From a candidate division KSB1 bacterium (lineage in GTDB: Bacteria > Zhuqueibacterota > Zhuqueibacteria > Zhuqueibacterales > Zhuqueibacteraceae), in the NCBI GenBank assembly GCA_034506255.1, contig JAPDPX010000013.1, positions 1 through 64,000 of the forward strand: 64,000 bases of DNA, in the 5' to 3' direction. Made by a program: the position numbers and the translations under genes. Under the pieces are notes generated by a model, which had not been told where the DNA came from, did no database searches, and was given only the letters and a program-made list of their open reading frames with translations. This document shows positions 1-7,878 of this stretch, piece by piece; the first letter of the stretch is position 1; every line of letters starts with the position of its first letter.

Positions 1-134
1 AGCCAGGTGAGAAACGTGGGGTAAGCCAGTTTTTCCCGCTGGCAGAATTGCTTCTGAGTCAGACCGCTGGCGAGATACTTTTTGATGAGGGCAAGACGCG
101 CCGCGGGACGCACCCGCCGTCTGCGAGACCACAT
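1..134 (-). CDS. IS66-type accessory protein (TnpA/Orf1-like), N-terminus only
   Basis: The reverse strand opens with ATG at 134, preceded by a strong AGGAGG ribosome binding site, and stays open to the window edge. The 44 visible residues start MWSRRRRV and contain a short helical segment of the type ASGLTQKQFCQREKL followed by YPTFLTWL. That pattern is typical of the small helix-turn-helix protein encoded first in IS66-family elements and of related transposase-associated ORFs. The C-terminus and any tnpB/tnpC lie outside the window, so I cannot say whether the element is intact. The family call rests on the N-terminal pattern alone. Confidence 0.6.
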   Translation of the reverse strand, partial: MWSRRRRVRPAARLALIKKYLASGLTQKQFCQREKLAYPTFLTW

Positions 135-319
135 GGGACTCCTCCTGGTGAATTTTGCGCAAAGATACGCAGCGATTCACCAAGAGGAAAGATGCGGTTC
201 ACCGAGGGGATACTTTTGTCTTTGGATTTCATCGCGTCGAAAAAGCTGGCGGCATCGGTCAGGAAGACTGTGCTACATTCCTCCGGGAGTGCGGCCTTGC
301 CGGCAAGCCGTGAAAGCAA

Positions 320-348
320 TTGACAAAGGAAGCACGATTTTGTATATA
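320..348 (+). promoter_or_regulatory. Consensus sigma-70 promoter for the ComM-like gene
   Basis: TTGACA at 320-325 and TATATA at 343-348 are separated by exactly 17 bases. The predicted start near 355 leaves a leader of about 30 bases before the ATG at 385. Confidence 0.7.
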
Positions 349-384
349 GGGGGCGACGGCAACGTTCATTGATGAGGGGGTGGC

Positions 385-1926
385 ATGCTCTCGAAAGTTT
401 TGAGTGCTGCAGTGCTCGGCATCGATGCCTACGTGGTGACGGTGGAGACCCATCTCGAAGGTCAGTTGCCGGCCATTGCAACCGTCGGCTTGCCGGACGG
501 CGCGGTGCGGGAATCAAAGGAGCGGATCGTCGCAGCGGTGAAGAATTCCGGTTTCCCCTTTCCGCAGAAGCGCATTACCATCAATCTCGCCCCCGCCGAT
601 GTGAGAAAAGAAGGCTCCGCCTTTGACCTGCCCATGGCCGTTGGCATTCTCAGCGCTGCCGGTGTGATCAGTGCGGCCCGGTTGGAAGACTATGTGATTC
701 TCGGTGAGCTTTCGCTGGACGGTGCCCTGCAGCCTGTTCGCGGTGTTCTGCCCATCGCCCTGGCCGTGCAGCAACAGGGCAAACGCGGGCTGATTGTGCC
801 CGTGCAAAATTCCCGGGAAGCCGCACTGGTCAATGCCCTCGACGTGCGCGCTGCCGGCTCGCTGGCCGAGGTGGTGGCTTTTCTCGATGGCAAAGCCGAG
901 TTGCCGCGTTGCGGACTGAATGTCGAGGAGGTTTTTTCCACCCATCGCAAATACGCCGTGGATTTGAGCGACGTCCGCGGGCAGGAGCATGTCAAGCGCG
1001 CGATGGAGGTCGCGGCGGCCGGTGGTCACAATCTCATCATGATCGGGCCGCCCGGCTCGGGCAAGACGATGCTGGCAAAACGCTTCCCGACCATCCTGCC
1101 GGATATGACGCTGGCCGAGGCCCTGGAGACCACCAAGATTCATTCGGTGGCGGGCATCCTGCCGGCGGATGCCGCATTGGTGGCCACCCGCCCGTTTCGC
1201 GCGCCGCATCATACTGCGAGTTATGCCGGCTTGATTGGTGGCGGCCATGTACCGCGGCCGGGGGAAGTCAGCATCGCGCACAACGGTGTGTTGTTTTTGG
1301 ATGAGCTGCCGGAATTCGAGCGCAACGTCCTGGAGGTGTTGCGCCAGCCGGTGGAAGACGGCCGCGTGACCATCTCACGGGCCTCACTCTCGCTCACCTA
1401 TCCGGCGCAGTTCATGCTGATCGCCGCAATGAACCCTTGTCCGTGCGGCTATGCCACAGACGCGAGCCATGCCTGCTCCTGTACTCCGTTGCAGGTGCAA
1501 AAGTATCTCGCCAAAGTATCCGGCCCGTTGCTGGACCGCATTGATATTCACATCGAGGTGCCGGCCGTGAAGTTCGCCGAGCTGGCGGGCGAGGCCACCG
1601 GGGAAAATTCCGCGAGCATCCGCGCACGCGTGGAAGCGGCGCGCCAGCGGCAGTTGCACCGCTTTCGCTCACGCCCCCACCTGTACTGCAACGCGCGGAT
1701 GGAATCCCGGGACATTCGCACCTTCTGCCGCGTGGACGCCAGAGGGGAGGCGCTGCTGAAGACCGCGATCACCAAGCTCGGACTTTCCGCACGCGCCTAT
1801 GACCGCATTTTGAAAGTATCGCGCACCATTGCCGATCTCGATGGCAGCGAAGCGATTTTGCCGGAATACGTGAGTGAAGCGATTCAATACCGTTCGCTTG
1901 ACCGCCAGCTCGGCGGTCAGGCATGA
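385..1926 (+). CDS. comM: YifB/ComM-family Mg-chelatase-like AAA+ ATPase
   Basis: A 513-residue protein of full family length. The N-terminal ChlI-like domain (about 1-165) begins MLSKVLSAAVLGIDAYVVTVE, typical of YifB/ComM. The AAA+ core follows, with Walker A GPPGSGKTML (about 220), Walker B VLFLDELPEF (about 300) and a zinc-ribbon-like cysteine cluster NPCPCGY...CSC (about 350). A C-terminal Mg-chelatase subdomain ends the protein. ComM is a hexameric helicase that promotes branch migration when transformed DNA is integrated; the YifB name is used in non-competent bacteria. The start is supported by a G-rich ribosome binding site just upstream and by the promoter at 320-348. No competence genes are visible nearby, so its role here is inferred from the family. 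Confidence 0.93.
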   Translation: MLSKVLSAAVLGIDAYVVTVETHLEGQLPAIATVGLPDGAVRESKERIVAAVKNSGFPFPQKRITINLAPADVRKEGSAFDLPMAVGILSAAGVISAARLEDYVILGELSLDGALQPVRGVLPIALAVQQQGKRGLIVPVQNSREAALVNALDVRAAGSLAEVVAFLDGKAELPRCGLNVEEVFSTHRKYAVDLSDVRGQEHVKRAMEVAAAGGHNLIMIGPPGSGKTMLAKRFPTILPDMTLAEALETTKIHSVAGILPADAALVATRPFRAPHHTASYAGLIGGGHVPRPGEVSIAHNGVLFLDELPEFERNVLEVLRQPVEDGRVTISRASLSLTYPAQFMLIAAMNPCPCGYATDASHACSCTPLQVQKYLAKVSGPLLDRIDIHIEVPAVKFAELAGEATGENSASIRARVEAARQRQLHRFRSRPHLYCNARMESRDIRTFCRVDARGEALLKTAITKLGLSARAYDRILKVSRTIADLDGSEAILPEYVSEAIQYRSLDRQLGGQA

Positions 1927-2370
1927 AGCTCCGGCAGCGGGCCGCCGGGAAAGCACAATTCGATAAGCTGCATTACCCCGGAACGCGCCGGTCACCCTAT
2001 CTGCTGCTAATTTTTCACACTTTTGTTCGGGCAGCAGCGTGGGGCGTTCGGTAAGATTAACAACATGATCCGTCACCTCCCGGCCATCCACCATGAGCGG
2101 GAGCAGAGCCGGAGTGCGGCGCCCACGCCGGCGCGGATCAAATTTCAGGAGCCGTCGCCGCCGAGCCAAAACTGCCGATACCGCCAGACTTTTCTCGCGC
2201 CGGCAGGCAGCACAAGGCTCCTTTATCGCTGTGCCCGGCACCGGCAAAGGATCAAACTCGACGACTCGTGCAACAAGTTCGAAGTGGACGCTCAAAATGC
2301 GGATCGCTGAGCGCCCGCCCCGGCAGCAGCCCGGGCGTGACGGGTCTCACGCTGATCGAGGCGGAGTAAT
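1927..2370. other. Gene-free stretch
   Basis: About 440 bases. Short open frames exist on both strands but none shows a family pattern or a good ribosome binding site. I see no convincing promoter or repeat. Confidence 0.5.
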
Positions 2371-2733
2371 ATGTCAACTTTTTCGACGATTGTTGTGCGC
2401 CAGCAGGGGGAGATCACTGTGATCGAGGCGCTGCCGCGGCGGATATATCTGCAAGTGGTGGAAGCCTTTCGCGCGGACTTGCAGGCTGTGATCGCCAATA
2501 CCCGCGGTGCGGTGCTGCTCGACCTCGGCAAAGTCAGCGTCATGAACAGCGCCGGCCTGGGCGTGCTGATCGCCGTGCATGATCAACTGCAGCGCCAAAA
2601 CCGGGCCCTGGTGATCTGCAATCTGCTGCCGGTGATGGCGGAAATTTTCAGCCGGATGAAACTCGAAACGTTGATTCCGGTGGCCAAATCGCAGGAGGAG
2701 GGCATCAAACTTTTGCAGGAGGGTACCAAATAG
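2371..2733 (+). CDS. STAS-domain anti-sigma factor antagonist-like protein
   Basis: A 120-residue single STAS domain. The diagnostic segment is VLLDLGKVSVMNSAGLGVLIAVHDQL (about 51-76), where the serine after MN is the usual phosphoacceptor of SpoIIAA-type antagonists. Such proteins bind an anti-sigma kinase when unphosphorylated and release a sigma factor or other partner. The start has GGAG five bases upstream. No RsbW-type kinase or PP2C phosphatase lies next to it, so the partner must be encoded elsewhere. Confidence 0.88.
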   Translation: MSTFSTIVVRQQGEITVIEALPRRIYLQVVEAFRADLQAVIANTRGAVLLDLGKVSVMNSAGLGVLIAVHDQLQRQNRALVICNLLPVMAEIFSRMKLETLIPVAKSQEEGIKLLQEGTK

Positions 2734-3113
2734 AAATCCCTGCTTCCGAGATATGGGCCTTCAAAGAACCGTGTTGCACACGGTGGGTGCCGCCTTCTCG
2801 TTTCTCACGTCCCCTGGATCCCGCCGCAACGGGATGAGGCATGTAATCCACGAGAGAGAGCTGAGTTCCCAATTTGAAGGTGTTGGCTCTTTGATTGTTA
2901 CCCACACTGCGGAACGCAGGGATTTTCAAACGCGCAACACATTCGTCTTTGCTTTCAAAAGCCAGCGGCTAATCTAAGAGAATCGTCACAAAAGTCAAGC
3001 ACAAAATCTCATGGTCCGTTGCGTTTGCCGCATGCATGTGCTTGCAACCGCAAGGACACCGCCTCTTTTGAGAGTCTGAAGGCGCGAAAAATTTTTTCGA
3101 TCCCCATCGGCCT
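2734..3113. other. Gene-free stretch
   Basis: About 380 bases without a supportable gene. It contains a short perfect hairpin (ACCGTG / CACGGT around 2768-2785). No promoter is clear. Confidence 0.45.
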
Positions 3114-3329
3114 ATGCAGGAACTCGGACGTCTGTTGCTCATACTCGGTGTGCTGCTCGTTGCAGCCGGTTTGGTGCTGACCCATGCCAAATCGCTGTCG
3201 TGGCTGGGCAGATTGCCGGGTGACATCCTCATTCGCAGGGGTAATTTCACCTTCTACTTTCCGCTTGTGACCTCGCTGGTGCTGAGCCTGGTGCTCACGC
3301 TGTTGCTGCATTTGCTCAGGAAACGATGA
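3114..3329 (+). CDS. DUF2905-family small membrane protein
   Basis: 71 residues with two hydrophobic helices (about 5-25 and 45-65) flanking the family motif LGRLPGDILIRRGNFTFYFPL. DUF2905 proteins are inner-membrane proteins of unknown function. The stop overlaps the region just before the ATG of the NfeD-like gene (one base between them), so the two are probably translationally coupled and part of the same membrane operon. Confidence 0.88.
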   Translation: MQELGRLLLILGVLLVAAGLVLTHAKSLSWLGRLPGDILIRRGNFTFYFPLVTSLVLSLVLTLLLHLLRKR

Positions 3330-3330
3330 G

Positions 3331-4677
3331 ATGAAACTGCGTCGCACATTCCCGCTCTGCGTTGGCGCGGCTGTCGTGGTGCTCGCCGCTGTCGTTCGCG
3401 GGCTGGCCGCCGGCGCCGAAGAAGCACGGACGACCGTGGCCGTGATTCGCCTCAACGGCGCGATCAATCCCCTGGCGGCGGAATACATTGTCGATGCCAT
3501 CGCCGCCGCGGTCAAGGCGGAACGCGAATGCCTGATTGTCGAATTGGACACGCCCGGCGGTTTGATGGAATCGACCCGCATCATCACCAAAGCCATGCTG
3601 GCCAGTGAGGTGCCGGTGGTGGTTTACGTCTCACCCACCGGCGCGCGTGCGGCCTCGGCGGGCGTATTCCTTGCCTATGCCGCGCATGTCGCGGCGATGG
3701 CCCCCACCAGCAACATTGGCGCCGCGCATCCTGTCAACCTGGGGGGCGAAGGCGGCAGGGCGGATTCTGCCAACGCCATGATGGAGAAGGTGACCAACGA
3801 TGCCGTGGCGCAAATCAAGGCGGTGGCGGAGAAGCGCGGCCGCAACGCGCAATGGGCGGAGGAAGCCATCCGCAAAAGCGTGTCGATCACCGCGAAGGAG
3901 GCACTCGCACTCAATGTCATCGATCTCATCGCGCCCAGCCTGGACAGCCTGCTGACCCTCCTCGACGGCCGCAAAGTGGAGCTGGTCAATCGCGCCGACA
4001 CGCTGCACACCGCCGGCGCCCAAATTGTGGTGCAGGAAATGAACTGGCGCCACAAACTGCTCGATCGCATCTCCGATCCCAACATCGCTTACATCCTCAT
4101 GCTGCTCGGCATCTACGGCCTGTTTTTCGAACTCTCCAATCCCGGTGCGGTTTTGCCGGGTGTGCTGGGCGGCATTTTTCTGATTCTCGGATTGTACGCG
4201 ATGCAAACCCTGCCGGTGAATTGGGCCGGCGTGTTGTTGATTTTGTTCGGCGTGCTGCTGTTCATCATCGAGGTGAAAGTGACGAGCTACGGGGTGCTCA
4301 CCATCGGCGGGATTGTGGCAATGTTTCTGGGCTCCCTGATGCTGTTCAAGCAACCCGCCACGGACTTCGAACCGGTTGCCAGGCTGTCGTTGCAGGTGAT
4401 TCTGGCGGCGACGCTCGCCACCGCTGCCTTTTTCGTGTTTGCCGTGGGCATGGTGGTGCGGTCACAGCGCCGGCCGACCGTCACTGGCGCCGAGGGCATG
4501 ATCGGCGAAATCGGCGAAGCCCTCACACCGATTGCCCCGCTTGGTCGCGTGAAAGTTCATGGCGAGATTTGGAAGGCCAGGAGTGCCACACCAATTGCCG
4601 CGGGTGACACCGTCAGGGTCGTTGCCCTGGAGGGCTTGCTGCTCTCAGTCGAGAAAGTGGAGTCGGCGAAACAATAA
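3331..4677 (+). CDS. nfeD: NfeD1b-type membrane-bound ClpP-class serine protease
   Basis: 448 residues. A signal-anchor leads into a ClpP/crotonase-fold protease domain (about 33-230) with the catalytic serine in AASAG (Ser109) and a likely dyad lysine in MEKVTND (Lys153). Four or so transmembrane helices (about 245-385) follow, and then a C-terminal NfeD OB-fold (about 395-445). This is the long NfeD form, known to pair with stomatin/slipin proteins and, in archaeal homologues, to cleave the stomatin C-terminus. The partner slipin follows 22 bases downstream. Start codon and spacing fit coupling with the preceding DUF2905 gene. Confidence 0.92.
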   Translation: MKLRRTFPLCVGAAVVVLAAVVRGLAAGAEEARTTVAVIRLNGAINPLAAEYIVDAIAAAVKAERECLIVELDTPGGLMESTRIITKAMLASEVPVVVYVSPTGARAASAGVFLAYAAHVAAMAPTSNIGAAHPVNLGGEGGRADSANAMMEKVTNDAVAQIKAVAEKRGRNAQWAEEAIRKSVSITAKEALALNVIDLIAPSLDSLLTLLDGRKVELVNRADTLHTAGAQIVVQEMNWRHKLLDRISDPNIAYILMLLGIYGLFFELSNPGAVLPGVLGGIFLILGLYAMQTLPVNWAGVLLILFGVLLFIIEVKVTSYGVLTIGGIVAMFLGSLMLFKQPATDFEPVARLSLQVILAATLATAAFFVFAVGMVVRSQRRPTVTGAEGMIGEIGEALTPIAPLGRVKVHGEIWKARSATPIAAGDTVRVVALEGLLLSVEKVESAKQ

Positions 4678-4699
4678 TTGCTGCGGAAGGAGGAGAAAG

Positions 4700-5464
4700 A
4701 TGGGTCTGCCAATTTGGATGATTTTTCTGGTCGTGTTCGGCATCATGCTGCTGGCGATGGCGATCCAGGTGGTGCGCGAATACGAACGGCTGGTGGTTTT
4801 CCGCCTGGGCAAACATGTCGGCGCGCGCGGCCCCGGCTTGGTGTTGATCATTCCGTTTGTTGAGCGCTTCATCAAGGTCAGCACCCGCACCATCACCATG
4901 GACATTCCGCCGCAAGATGTGATCACACGCGACAACGTCTCCATCAAAGTCAATGCCGTGCTCTATTTTCGCGTGATCGATCCCAATCGCGCCGTGCTCG
5001 AAGTGGAGGATTACCTGTTCGCCACTTCACAGCTCGCCCAGACGACGCTGCGCAGTGTGCTGGGGCAGGCGGAACTGGATGAGCTGCTGGCGCAGCGCGA
5101 GAAAATCAACAGCGAGTTGCAAAACATCATCGACACACACACCGACCCCTGGGGCATCAAAGTCAGCATGGTGGAAGTCAAACACGTCGATTTGCCGCCG
5201 GAGATGCAGCGCGCCATGGCGCGCCAGGCCGAAGCCGAGCGCGAGCGCCGCGCCAAAGTCATTCACGCCGACGGCGAACTGCAGGCCTCGACCAAGCTCT
5301 CCGAGGCCGCACAAATCATGAGCGCGAACCCGATTTCGGTGCAGTTGCGCTATTTGCAAACCCTGACCGAAGTCGCCTCCGAGCACAATTCCACCACGAT
5401 TTTCCCGGTGCCCATCGATCTCGTGCAAATGTTTCTGGATCGCAAGGCCAGGGACACGAAGTAA
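4700..5464 (+). CDS. Slipin/stomatin-like SPFH (band 7) protein
   Basis: 254 residues from the ATG at 4700, which has an AAGGAGG site seven bases upstream; the longer open frame to 4559 overlaps nfeD and is not needed. A single N-terminal membrane helix (2-20) precedes the SPFH domain with the marker segments VREYERLVVFRLG and DIPPQDVITRDNVSIKVNAVLYF. A charged coiled-coil (RQAEAERERRAKVIHADGE) follows, and a short C-terminal tail. Slipins oligomerise in membrane microdomains. The adjacency to nfeD is the conserved arrangement and supports a protease/scaffold pair. Confidence 0.93.
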   Translation: MGLPIWMIFLVVFGIMLLAMAIQVVREYERLVVFRLGKHVGARGPGLVLIIPFVERFIKVSTRTITMDIPPQDVITRDNVSIKVNAVLYFRVIDPNRAVLEVEDYLFATSQLAQTTLRSVLGQAELDELLAQREKINSELQNIIDTHTDPWGIKVSMVEVKHVDLPPEMQRAMARQAEAERERRAKVIHADGELQASTKLSEAAQIMSANPISVQLRYLQTLTEVASEHNSTTIFPVPIDLVQMFLDRKARDTK

Positions 5465-5917
5465 TTCCTGCCTGGTAGTCCGGGCGTGCCGCAAGGCCAT
5501 GGGCAACCTGCGGCTGCATGACGAGGGGAACTCTTGCTCTCATGTGCCGCCTCCTTTGCGCCTGCGGCACTGTGAGTTTGAAAAGAATGTCCTTTCCCAC
5601 TGTCAAGCGGCGAGGTCTCGTGAAGCTTCCGGCACGCTGGCGGGTATTGCACAAGATTCGCCTGAATGACATTCTGAAAATCATTCTTGTGGAATCAGGC
5701 AACAGCACATGAAGCTGCGGCCGGTGTGTCTCCCGCACTGCGCAACTGAACATCCTTGCGAAGGTCTGCCCTCCGCGCCGCCGATGCCGGGTGTGCACCA
5801 GCGCCATTCGGCTGCGCGATCGCGGGATCGCTTTTGCACCTTGCGGCGGGCAAAATTTTCCCTGCCATTCGCAATCGTTTCACATCGCATCCTGGAAGCT
5901 GTTGAAAGGGGCGGGCG
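5465..5917. other. Gene-free stretch upstream of the TIR-like gene
   Basis: About 450 bases with no supportable coding region and no clear consensus promoter. A GG-N10-GC spacing occurs near 5498 but the rest of the sigma-54 consensus is missing. Confidence 0.4.
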
Positions 5918-7474
5918 ATGAAACTGTTCGAGAATCGTCGCGATGAAAAATACCTTGCCACGCTGCGGGAACGGCTCAGCATCTCCGGGCCCAACGGCTT
6001 GCGCCAGCGCGCCATCCGGATGAGCCGTGTGGTGGAGGCGGAGGGCAGGCACTTCACCCATTGCTGCCGCATCGATTTTCTGGGTCTCGCCGCCAGCAAT
6101 CTGCTGGATGCCGGCGGCGAATATGTTCCCACCAGTGTGGCCGATTGCCTTGAAGAAATTTTCCAGCAGGCCCATGTGCTCAACGACGCGGGTTGCTTCG
6201 TGAAGATGCGGTTCCTGTTTTGCTATCCCTACGCCGCCTATGCCATTTCGCGCATCCAGGCGGAATCCACCCGCAATCGTTCCGCGATCGACGAGCCGCG
6301 TTATGTGCGGGATTTCAAACTGATCGAACAGGTGAATGAAACCACCTTTTTGCAGTCCGCGCTGGTGCGCAATCAAACCAACGGCCTGGAGCAGATTCAG
6401 ATTTGGGTCGACAAATACGGCTGGGGGCCGCAGGCGCTGAACAAGGTCGTTGTGCGTTTCACGCCCATGAGCCCGGATCTTTGCCTGTTGATCATGAATG
6501 ACACCGCCTTCTGTGACGCCTATCTCAGCGCCAAGAAAAGCCGTCTGGCCAAGCGCGGTGCCATTGTTGTGCCGCTGATTCAAGTGGGGAGTGATGAGGA
6601 TCGCAGTGCCTTTGCTGGCCTGGAAGATCACTTTCGCTATCTCTGGGATCATGACACCACGCTGGACTGCGAAGACGCAACCTACTACCAGCCCGGCGTC
6701 CCCAACAGTCTGCGCCAGATCCGGCCGCCACGCCAAATCGACTTCTCGAAGAAGGCCGCACGCCTGCAACGCCGCAACAAGCATGTCAGCGAAGAGGAGT
6801 TGAATCACTGGCGCTTCGTGGTCACCCGCATTTTCGACCGCTTTTGTATCGATCCGGTACCGGCGCCCAACTCCGAATCGCTGTTCATCGCCTGCAGTTG
6901 GGAAAAAAGCAAAGACCAGCGTCATGTGCCCAACCGTTCGGCCCGGCAAGTGTTCGAGTATCTCGAGGAGGATTTTGGCTTCGGCATTGAGAAGCCGCTG
7001 CTGGAGATCCATATCATGGAGGCGGCCACCGGTGACTTTCTGACCCGCCAGCTTTATGCCCGGCTGCAGCAATCGACGCTGGCCATCATCCTGCTCACCA
7101 TGGACATCACCAGCACCACCGGCGAGCGCTTCACCCGGCCCAATGTCTATCACGAGCTCGGCTACCTGATGCGCCACCTCGAAGCGCTGCGCCTGCTGGT
7201 GCTCTGCGAGGAGGGTGTGAACGTGCCCTCCAATATTCATGATCTCGTTCGGGTGGACTTTACAACCAACAAACTCGCGCTCTGTTACCGCGACATTCTC
7301 GACTGGCTCGCGCATGCCACCACCTTCGTACCCCGGCCCACGATTGTGCAGGCGTGCCGGCACCACATCAAACGGCTCGAACAACTGGTCGAGAAAGGCT
7401 GGCTGTCAACCGACGAGGTCGAAATGGCAAAACAGCGCCTGCTCAATGACATCGACCGGGTGAAAAAATCCTGA
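5918..7474 (+). CDS. Protein with C-terminal TIR-like predicted nucleotide-binding domain
   Basis: 518 residues. Residues about 322-470 have the layout of the TIR-like family often described as predicted nucleotide-binding protein (PF10137-type): a first strand SLFIACSWEKS, a helix ending in YLEEDFG, a strand LLEIHIMEA, then LAIILLTMD, the diagnostic RPNVYHELGYLMRHL (Glu413 a candidate catalytic or binding residue), LRLLVLCEEG and VPSNIHDLVRVDF. Several members of this fold act as NAD-degrading effectors in antiphage systems. The first 300 residues match nothing I can name firmly. Segments such as KMRFLFCYPYAAYAISRI and FAGLEDHFRYLWDH recall HKD-less phospholipase-D-like sensor domains, a weak inference. 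The gene stands alone, with no cyclase or helicase partner adjacent. Confidence 0.7.
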   Translation: MKLFENRRDEKYLATLRERLSISGPNGLRQRAIRMSRVVEAEGRHFTHCCRIDFLGLAASNLLDAGGEYVPTSVADCLEEIFQQAHVLNDAGCFVKMRFLFCYPYAAYAISRIQAESTRNRSAIDEPRYVRDFKLIEQVNETTFLQSALVRNQTNGLEQIQIWVDKYGWGPQALNKVVVRFTPMSPDLCLLIMNDTAFCDAYLSAKKSRLAKRGAIVVPLIQVGSDEDRSAFAGLEDHFRYLWDHDTTLDCEDATYYQPGVPNSLRQIRPPRQIDFSKKAARLQRRNKHVSEEELNHWRFVVTRIFDRFCIDPVPAPNSESLFIACSWEKSKDQRHVPNRSARQVFEYLEEDFGFGIEKPLLEIHIMEAATGDFLTRQLYARLQQSTLAIILLTMDITSTTGERFTRPNVYHELGYLMRHLEALRLLVLCEEGVNVPSNIHDLVRVDFTTNKLALCYRDILDWLAHATTFVPRPTIVQACRHHIKRLEQLVEKGWLSTDEVEMAKQRLLNDIDRVKKS

Positions 7475-7878
7475 TCATGTTCCGTTCATCCGGCTCTTGA
7501 CACTCTGGGCAGGATTTTTATCTTCAGGCATCATTCGGCTGGCGAACCTCGGCACGAAACGACGTTCGCCCCGTCCCCCTCTTCCACGGCTCCGAGATTC
7601 CCGCAACCTGGCCTGGCACCGCCGTGCAGCCCGCCAAAAACAAAGTTGCATTCTTTTACCGCAACCATCATGACCGGGCGGCAGGCAGTCGTGTTGATAC
7701 CCAATGCCATGTGAGAAAGGCACGCCGGAACCTCTTCCCTCCGACCCGGCTCAATCTTGCGCCGACGCTGCTCCGGCCTTGCAATTGACAATTTTTGCCA
7801 GATCGTGTCTGCGACAATGCCTCGTCAAAAAGCGGCGCTGAGAAGCATCATCCATTTCACCATTTCCTGGAGGGCATT
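7475..7878. other. Gene-free stretch with a possible promoter
   Basis: About 400 bases before the TonB receptor gene. TTGACA at 7497-7502 and TATCTT at 7519-7524 (16-base spacing) could be a sigma-70 promoter, giving a leader of about 350 bases. No gene is supportable. Confidence 0.35.

Noticed and set aside
2023..2310. Open frame of 95 codons before the STAS gene.
   Set aside because: No ribosome binding site and no recognisable domain.
7614..7628. TGGCACC...GTGC resembling a sigma-54 promoter before the TonB receptor gene.
   Set aside because: GG and GC are nine bases apart, one short of the required ten.
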